DNA from: UBA4655 sp964585575
GTDB taxonomy: Bacteria; Planctomycetota; Planctomycetia; Pirellulales; UBA1268
DNA: 38,030 nt
NCBI GenBank assembly: GCA_964585575.1
Contig: CAZPEM010000011.1
Span: forward strand, 1 to 38,030
Reading direction: 5' to 3'
The notes under the pieces are model-generated. The model did no database searches, was not told the DNA's origin, and worked only from the letters and a program-made list of their open reading frames with translations. Positions within the stretch are counted from its first letter, which is position 1. Each line of letters starts with the position of its first letter. The translations under genes were made by a program, and so were the position numbers. Of the stretch, positions 32,239 through 38,030 are shown one piece after another.

Positions 32239-33798
32239 ATGAAACGCCAGGGCTATCTCGGGATCGACGCGGGCACGCAGGGGCTCTCGGTGGTCTTTGC
32301 CGACCGCGATCTCCGCATCCTCGCGGGCGGCGAAGGCTCATATGCCATGGTACCGGGCCTGCCAGCGGAGTGTTCCGAGCAGCAGCCCGCCGACTGGGAG
32401 GCGGCCCTGTCCGTCGCGATGGCGCAGCTGAGGTCGAAGCTCGCCGCCGGCGGCATCGAGATGGACGTCCTCGCGATCGGCATCTCCGGCCAGATGCACG
32501 GCGAGGTGCTCGCCGACGCTTCCGGCAGGGTTCTCGGGCCGGCGCGGCTCTGGTGCGACGCGAGGAACGAGGCCGAGGGGCACGAGCTCACCGAGAGCCT
32601 CGGCACGAAATGCCCGAAGCGGCTCACCGCGTCGCGGTGGCTCTGGACGCTCCGCAACCGTCCCGACGTCGCGCGCAAGGCCGCGAGGATGACGACGCCC
32701 GCCGGCTGGATCGCCCACCGGCTCACCGGCCGATGGGATCTCGGCATCGGCGACGCCGCCGGCATGTTTCCGATTCAGCAGTCATCGCTCGACTACGACG
32801 CGAAGCTGCTCAAGGCCTTCGACGCGATCGCGGCGCGGGCCGCCGCCGGCTTCTCGCCACCGCCGCTCGTGGAGCTCCTGCCAAAAGTGCGGCGGGCCGG
32901 CGAAGATGGCGGCACGCTCGATGCCGGCGGCGCGAATCTGCTGGGGCTCCCGCAGGGCATCCCGGTGGCCCCTGCGGAAGGGGATCAGCCGGCGGCACTT
33001 GCCGGGTCGCTCATCGCGGAGCCGGGCATGGTCTCGATGAGCTTCGGCACGAGCGTCGTCGCCAACTCGGTCGGCGATCGGCCCTTCCACGGCGTGTCGC
33101 GGGCCGTGGACCACTTCTGCGCTCCCGACGGCCGCCCGATCAACATGGTCTGGCTCCGCAACGGCACGACCTGGATGAACACGGTCGTGAACATGTTCGG
33201 CAGGATGCTGCCCGAGGGATCACGGGGCGACGCCTTCGCCGCGGTGATGCCGCAGGTGGTCGCGGCGCCGGACGACTGCGGCGGCATCCTCTCGCTCCCC
33301 TTCACCGACGACGAGCCTGGCCTCGGCGTCTCGCGGGGCGGCACGGCGCTCTTCGTCGGCATCGACGATCGCAACGCCACGCCCGGCAGCATGGTGAAGG
33401 CGGCGCTCCTGGCGACCGTGTTCAACCTCCGGCTCGGCAGCGGCGAACTCGACCGTCAGGGCTTCCCGCGGACAGAGATCGTGCTCTCCGGCGGCCTTGT
33501 GAAGACGCCCGCCCTGGGGCAGGTGGTCGCCGACGCGTTCAACACGCCCGTCTCCATCCTCGACGGCGGAAGCGAGGGCACGGCCTTCGGCGCGGCGCTC
33601 ATGGCGAAGTATCGGGCCGAGCGGGCGGGCGGCGGAGCGACCGAGTCGTGGTCCGCCTTCCTCGCCCGCCACTCCAGCGGCACGCCCACGCGATTCACCC
33701 CCCGGGCGGAGTCGGTCCGCACGCTCGCCGGGGTGTTCGACCGGTACCGCCGGCTCGTGGCCGCCCAGGCGACGCTCGATGCCGCGGTGTCTGGATAA
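32239..33798 (+). CDS. FGGY-family sugar kinase (xylulokinase-like)
   Basis: The protein has 519 residues from ATG 32239. The actin-like ATPase fold is clear: YLGIDAGTQGLSVVFADRD at the start (phosphate 1 loop), ISGQMHGEVLADASG with LWCDARN (substrate Asp region), and GGSEGTAFGAALMAKY near the end. It phosphorylates a sugar or polyol; the motif pattern is nearest to xylulokinases, but ribulokinase- or glycerol-like activities cannot be excluded. It lies divergent from the lipoprotein gene. No isomerase or transporter is next to it, so its pathway is not visible here. Confidence 0.85.
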   Translation: MKRQGYLGIDAGTQGLSVVFADRDLRILAGGEGSYAMVPGLPAECSEQQPADWEAALSVAMAQLRSKLAAGGIEMDVLAIGISGQMHGEVLADASGRVLGPARLWCDARNEAEGHELTESLGTKCPKRLTASRWLWTLRNRPDVARKAARMTTPAGWIAHRLTGRWDLGIGDAAGMFPIQQSSLDYDAKLLKAFDAIAARAAAGFSPPPLVELLPKVRRAGEDGGTLDAGGANLLGLPQGIPVAPAEGDQPAALAGSLIAEPGMVSMSFGTSVVANSVGDRPFHGVSRAVDHFCAPDGRPINMVWLRNGTTWMNTVVNMFGRMLPEGSRGDAFAAVMPQVVAAPDDCGGILSLPFTDDEPGLGVSRGGTALFVGIDDRNATPGSMVKAALLATVFNLRLGSGELDRQGFPRTEIVLSGGLVKTPALGQVVADAFNTPVSILDGGSEGTAFGAALMAKYRAERAGGGATESWSAFLARHSSGTPTRFTPRAESVRTLAGVFDRYRRLVAAQATLDAAVSG

Positions 33799-33895
33799 CG
33801 TCCGTTCTGCGTTCGGGGGTAGGGGGTATCGGTGGCGAACCGCCCGCAAAACCGCCAAAACCGAACATTCCGAAAATTCACCGCAGCATGGCCGT

Positions 33896-33922
33896 TTGAT
33901 TGCGGATGGCTCAACATATAAT
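33896..33922 (+). promoter_or_regulatory. Possible sigma70-type promoter upstream of the DUF1592 gene
   Basis: TTGATT (33896-33901) and a perfect TATAAT (33917-33922) are separated by 15 bp, a little short of the ideal 17. The AT-rich island stands out in GC-rich DNA. It lies about 130 bp before the ATG at 34053. Confidence 0.4.
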
Positions 33923-34052
33923 TCGATTAGATTTCAGGCCGAAAGATATGTCGGACGGAGCTTGCGGGATGCGCGGGAAGGATCGTCCGCCTGGACTCCT
34001 TGACGTCGATCATCGGGCGTGCGTCGCAAGGCACGAGGAGAAGTTTTTTCTC

Positions 34053-36629
34053 ATGCGGATTCCGGTCGTCCTGATCGCGACGCTGGCGGTAGGGGTGTTC
34101 GCGTGCCCGCTCTGCAGCGCGGAATCTGCCGCGTCTGCGAAGCCGCCGGCACCGCAAGCGTCGACCACGACTCCCCAACTCTTCGGCGGCGACGGCTTCC
34201 GGGACAAGGTGCTGCCGTTTCTCAAGGCGCACTGCATCGATTGCCACGGTCCGGACGAACAAAACTCGGGCGTCCGCTTCGACCGTCTCCCGGCCGGTTT
34301 CGCGGCCGAGGATGCCGTGCTGTGGAGCCGGGCCCATCGGGCGATCGAATCGGGACGCATGCCGCCGGAATCGGAAAACCGGCCGGAGGCCGGGCAGGCC
34401 AAGGCGGTCAACGCCTGGATCTTCGACCAGTCGCGGGCAGCACGATCGGCGCTCGGCAGCGGCAGCCAGCGTCGTCTCAACCGTCGCGAATATGCGGCCT
34501 TGGTGACGAACGTCCTGAAATTGAACCTGCCACAGCTCGAGAAATATCTGCCGGGTGATCGGCTGAGTGAAGGCTTCGACACCCTCGCTTCGGGTCTTCA
34601 GGATGCGACGGCTGCGGTCAATGTGGTCCAGGAAGTCATCCACATGGTGCTGCGGAGGATCGACTTTCTCGAGCCCAAGGCGGCCCCTCCCGAAGGGCTG
34701 TTCGGCGATTTCGTGTCCGGAAAGCACAACCCCGTCGGCAGGCTCGCCAAGAGGGAATTTATCAGGATCCGAGGAGGGGGCCTGGTCGAACCGCACTTCG
34801 TCAACGAATCCGTCCGCCACGCCAACCGCGGCAAAGGCCTCGAGGTCAAGGTGACGAACGATGACGCCGACTTCAATGGCGGGTTCCTGCGGATTCGACT
34901 CGACCTCGCGTCGCTGGCGCCGCCGGGGGTCGCGGCACCGACGTTGCGATTCAACGCCGATCGGCGGATCGAAATCACCGGCGACCCGGACCATCCGCAG
35001 ACGGTTGAGTTCCTGCTGTTGCCGCGGGATTGTGGCCCGCCGGTCGTTCACAACTGGAAGGGCCTGTACTATGAACACGCGGCCGGCTTCTTCTCCAACC
35101 AGCGGACCCTGCCGTTGGATCCGCCCAATGCGCAGGACGCTCGCGGCTTCCCGGTCGATTCGCCCGAGTTCATAGCGGCCGTCAAGGCGAAAGACACCAG
35201 CTATCCCGCGAGCTGGCTCCAATTTCAGAAGTACGAGATCGAGACCTTCTACCGGCATCAATGGCTGACTCCCGAGGAGCGGGCCGCGTTGTCGGCCGAC
35301 GATTCCGGCGGGATGTCCGTCGTCCGCACGCTCGCCGCATCCGCGTTTCGCCGCCCGGTATCGTCGGCGGAAGATCGCTGGCTGGAGTCGTTCTTCAAGC
35401 GGTGCCGCGGCGAAGGCCTGGGGCTGGACGATTCGATCCGCCTGACGACCGAGATGATCTTCGCCAGCGCGGCCGCGCGAACGCTGCTCCCCACCGACGT
35501 CGGCGATCCGGCCCTGCGGCACTACGCGATCGCGTCGCGGCTGTCGTTCGGCCTGATCGGCCAGCCTCCCGACACGCGGCTGATGGAACTGGCCGCTGCC
35601 GGAAAACTGGCCGAGTCGAGCGTGCTCCGCCAAGAGATCGATCGCCTTCTGGATCACCCGGACTGCATGCCCGGGTTTCTCATGCCCTTCACCACGATGT
35701 GGCTGGCCCTCGGCCAGCCGAAGGCCGTGGTCGTCGAGGAGAAGGATCCCGGCAAAAAATTCCAGACCATCCAGACGGCGAATCTGGGGCTTTTTCGCGA
35801 GCACATCGCCGCCGGCATGAACCAGGAATCCCCCGCCTACTTCGGCATCATGCTCCGGGAGAATCTCCCCACCAAGGAACTGCTCGACAGCGACTGGCTG
35901 CCGATGAACGACGCGATGGCCTACCATTACGGGTATCCGCGGATCTTCGGCCATCGATTCCAGAAGGTGACGCTGCGGCCTGACGATCCACGCGGAGGCG
36001 GTATTCTGGGACAGGCCGGCGTGATGTCGATGACGACCTGGATGGGTCCGAACTGGCCGACCTACCGCGGTGCCTGGGCCCTGCGGCATGTGCTCAATCT
36101 CCCGCCCCCGCCCGCGCCGCTCGAGGTTCCGGAACTCGACCACAAGGACCACAAGGGGCAACCGCTACGGGTGAAACTGGCCGCCCACACCACCGTGGCA
36201 AGCTGTGCCGTTTGCCACAAAATGATGGATCCGGTCGGATTCGCATTCCAGCACTTCGACGTGAGTGGCCGATGGCAGGAGAACGAGGCGGAGACGAATC
36301 AGATCGTGACGGAGGAGGATGGCCAGGCCCGCTACCTCCGCACGGGCAAGACCTGGCCCGTAGATCCAAGCGGGGCTTTGCCGCGGGGCGAGACGTTCAC
36401 GACGTGGCAGGAGTTCAAGCGGCTCGCCGCCGCCCATTACGCCGAAGACCTGGCTCGGGGCCAGCTGCAGCGGTATGTGCGGTTTTTCGCCAGCCGGGAG
36501 CCGACGGTCGTGGACGAAGTCGTGCTCACGAAACTGCTCGATCGCGGCCGGGAGCGGCACTTCCCCATGCGGGACATGCTCAAGGATTTTTTGACGAGTG
36601 AGATTTTTTTGGGTTCCGTGAAACCGTGA
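34053..36629 (+). CDS. Secreted cytochrome-like DUF1587/DUF1592/DUF1588 planctomycete protein
   Basis: The protein has 858 residues from ATG 34053, preceded by GAGGAG at about 13 nt. A signal peptide (MRIPVVLIATLAVGVFACPL) is followed by a c-type-haem motif, CIDCHGPD (Cys 61, Cys 64, His 65). Then come DUF1587/PSD3-like sequence (RRLNRREYAALVTNVLKL) and DUF1592/1588/1585-like blocks (e.g. ASAFRRPVSSAEDRWLESFF, GQAGVMSMTTWMG and ASCAVCHKMMDPVGFAFQHF, with a second Cys pair). Such proteins occur almost only in planctomycetes and relatives and always pair with a DUF1552 protein. Their substrate is unknown. The gene pair is 48 bp apart in the same direction. Confidence 0.88.
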   Translation: MRIPVVLIATLAVGVFACPLCSAESAASAKPPAPQASTTTPQLFGGDGFRDKVLPFLKAHCIDCHGPDEQNSGVRFDRLPAGFAAEDAVLWSRAHRAIESGRMPPESENRPEAGQAKAVNAWIFDQSRAARSALGSGSQRRLNRREYAALVTNVLKLNLPQLEKYLPGDRLSEGFDTLASGLQDATAAVNVVQEVIHMVLRRIDFLEPKAAPPEGLFGDFVSGKHNPVGRLAKREFIRIRGGGLVEPHFVNESVRHANRGKGLEVKVTNDDADFNGGFLRIRLDLASLAPPGVAAPTLRFNADRRIEITGDPDHPQTVEFLLLPRDCGPPVVHNWKGLYYEHAAGFFSNQRTLPLDPPNAQDARGFPVDSPEFIAAVKAKDTSYPASWLQFQKYEIETFYRHQWLTPEERAALSADDSGGMSVVRTLAASAFRRPVSSAEDRWLESFFKRCRGEGLGLDDSIRLTTEMIFASAAARTLLPTDVGDPALRHYAIASRLSFGLIGQPPDTRLMELAAAGKLAESSVLRQEIDRLLDHPDCMPGFLMPFTTMWLALGQPKAVVVEEKDPGKKFQTIQTANLGLFREHIAAGMNQESPAYFGIMLRENLPTKELLDSDWLPMNDAMAYHYGYPRIFGHRFQKVTLRPDDPRGGGILGQAGVMSMTTWMGPNWPTYRGAWALRHVLNLPPPPAPLEVPELDHKDHKGQPLRVKLAAHTTVASCAVCHKMMDPVGFAFQHFDVSGRWQENEAETNQIVTEEDGQARYLRTGKTWPVDPSGALPRGETFTTWQEFKRLAAAHYAEDLARGQLQRYVRFFASREPTVVDEVVLTKLLDRGRERHFPMRDMLKDFLTSEIFLGSVKP

Positions 36630-36677
36630 ACACACGCGACCGAGAACGACCGGAAACGTACTGAAAGCGAGTTCATC

Positions 36678-38024
36678 ATGTTCGGAAAACGCGTCGATCG
36701 GCGGACCATCCTCAAGGGCGCCGGGGCGGCGATGGCCCTGCCGCTGCTGGAGTGCATGGTGAAGGAATCACGGGCTGCGGGCGGCCGGCGGGCCGACCCA
36801 CCCCGGCTGGCCTGCATCTACATGCCGGGCGGAATCGCTCGCCCCCAGTGGTACCCCAAGGACGAGGGTACCGACTTCACCCTCTCGCCTTCGCTCGAAC
36901 CCCTCGCCAACCATCGCGACCAGTTCACGCTGATTCGCGGCCTCAAACACATCTCCGGAGAGGTCGGGCACCACTACCACAATCTGAACTGGCTCACCGG
37001 CCACAACGTGGTGGATGGCCGCAACACCATCTCCATGGATCAGGTCTTCGCGCAGCATTTCGGAACGACCTACTGCGAAACGCTCGTCCTCAGTTATGCG
37101 AACGGCATCGGTGCGAACACCGCGTCACGGAACGCCCTGGGCGCCGATATCCCCGCCATCGGCAACCCGGCCCAGGCCCTGCGGGAACTGCTGCCGCCCG
37201 TCGAACAGTCCGAGTTGTCCGCCTTGCGGCGGCGGCTGCACTTGCGAAAAACGGTCGTTGACGGCGTCAATGAAAATCTCCGCGACTTCACCCGCACGCT
37301 CGGGCAGGCCGACCGCCAACGGATGGACCAGTTCGCCGAATCGCTGCACGGGCTCGAACAGCGGATCGGCTTCCGCGAGCAGGCCCTGGACAAGCCGCGG
37401 CCCGCGGTCGAGGAAAGTGGCGTCCCAGACTGGCAGAAAGGAACCGAGTCGCTCGCCGAACTCGTGGACACGATGACCGACCTGATGGTCCTCGGATTCC
37501 AGTCCGACACCACCCGTGTCAGCACCTGCATCACCGCTCATGAGGACGGCCAAGGCCCGCTGCGGGAGATCCATGACTTCGCGCGGAGCCTCGGCCTGCC
37601 CACCCTGGGTGGCCATGACCTGTGGCACCAAGGCACCCAGAAAGACTCGAAAGTCGAAGTCTTGCTGGCGCGTCGCGATCGCCTCCTCGTCGAAGCGGTC
37701 GTGCGGTTCATGGACAAATTGAGCGCCATCCCCGCCGCCGATGGAACGTTGCTCGACCATACCCAGATCCTGTTGGGCGGCATGCAGGGAGTCACGCACA
37801 ACGCCACGGACGGCCCGACCTTGGTGGCCGGCGGGAAACGGCTCGGATGGCGGCACGGTCAGTACAAGGTCTACTGGCAGCCGAAAGAAGACGCCGGCAA
37901 AGCCCAGCGGGCCGGCGGCCCCAAGCCCCTCTCGAACCTCTATCTGACGATGCTGCAGCAGGCCGGCTGCCCGGTCGATTTCTTCAAGGAAAGCACGGGG
38001 CCGTTGACCGATCTCCTGGTCTGA
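36678..38024 (+). CDS. DUF1552 protein with Tat-like export signal
   Basis: The protein has 448 residues; the ATG at 36678 lies after GAAAGCGAG. The N-terminus RVDRRTILKGAGAAMALPLL resembles a twin-arginine signal, as usual for this family. The domain has PPRLACIYMPGGIARPQWYP near residue 42, HHYHNLNWLTGH near 97 and LGGHDLWHQGTQ near 310. DUF1552 belongs to the alkaline-phosphatase-like/DUF1501-related group of exported proteins; the reaction is not known. It is complete: the stop is at 38022-38024, 6 bp before the window end. Confidence 0.9.
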   Translation: MFGKRVDRRTILKGAGAAMALPLLECMVKESRAAGGRRADPPRLACIYMPGGIARPQWYPKDEGTDFTLSPSLEPLANHRDQFTLIRGLKHISGEVGHHYHNLNWLTGHNVVDGRNTISMDQVFAQHFGTTYCETLVLSYANGIGANTASRNALGADIPAIGNPAQALRELLPPVEQSELSALRRRLHLRKTVVDGVNENLRDFTRTLGQADRQRMDQFAESLHGLEQRIGFREQALDKPRPAVEESGVPDWQKGTESLAELVDTMTDLMVLGFQSDTTRVSTCITAHEDGQGPLREIHDFARSLGLPTLGGHDLWHQGTQKDSKVEVLLARRDRLLVEAVVRFMDKLSAIPAADGTLLDHTQILLGGMQGVTHNATDGPTLVAGGKRLGWRHGQYKVYWQPKEDAGKAQRAGGPKPLSNLYLTMLQQAGCPVDFFKESTGPLTDLLV

Positions 38025-38030
38025 ACGTCG

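Noticed and set aside
33927..36161. Minus-strand frame opposite the DUF1592 gene
   Set aside because: Shadow of a recognised plus-strand protein.

Overview
The window looks like a chromosomal scaffold piece from a high-GC planctomycete, probably a Pirellulales-type organism. The evidence is the gene set: a DUF1587/1592-type cytochrome-like protein followed by a DUF1552 protein, a TIGR03790-type protein, secreted WD40 proteins, a Cys-rich DUF326/Csp-type copper protein, and a thioredoxin-protease fusion. I make this placement from family knowledge; no marker-gene phylogeny was possible. Two runs of exactly 100 N (3754-3853 and 27144-27243) are scaffold gaps. No rRNA, tRNA or CRISPR array was seen.

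Layout. 1-2050 (minus): a three-gene operon of a secreted M28/glutaminyl-cyclase-like peptidase, a lipoyl-domain-like protein without the lipoyl lysine, and apolipoprotein N-acyltransferase (lnt, cut by the window edge). 2488-7427: two 148-bp direct repeats with one mismatch between them enclose about 4.6 kb of plus-strand genes that look like a redox/metal-handling cassette (small helical protein, CBS pair, ferric-reductase/FNR-like flavoprotein, secreted protein, Csp-like copper protein, flavodoxin-like protein, DUF309). 7549-12702 (plus): a very large secreted WD40-type protein and a TIGR03790 protein. 12707-14934 (minus): histidine phosphatase and a secreted thioredoxin-trypsin fusion. 15636-17762 (plus): metG. 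17981-18946 (minus): epmA-like.

28268-19217 is one long minus-strand run with short gaps and ATGA/GTGA overlaps: WD40 protein, small anchored protein, thiS, thiG, small membrane protein, hisF, pilT, a PilB/GspE-like protein with a ruined Walker A motif, a CvpA-like membrane protein, a second membrane protein and a universal stress protein. 28371-30652 (plus): a fucose-isomerase-like protein translationally coupled to a gluconokinase. 30663-31258 (minus): a VapBC pair in which the toxin frame has no conventional start codon. 31355-32158 (minus): a lipoprotein. 32239-33798 (plus): an FGGY sugar kinase. 34053-38024 (plus): the DUF1592/DUF1552 pair. The isomerase-like protein and the two kinases suggest sugar or sugar-acid use, but no complete pathway is visible.

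The most unusual signal is not a gene. Four intergenic copies of a roughly 131-bp element (15287-15418, 15451-15581, 17793-17922, 19035-19165) share a 16-18-bp outer inverted repeat and three internal stems. The internal stems change sequence between copies while pairing is mostly kept, and two hairpins in each copy expose GGA, usually inside AGGAT/AGGAG. This reads as a structured element (RNA or cruciform DNA). A CsrA-type decoy is one testable idea. The repeat-bounded cassette at 2488-7427 is the second lead.
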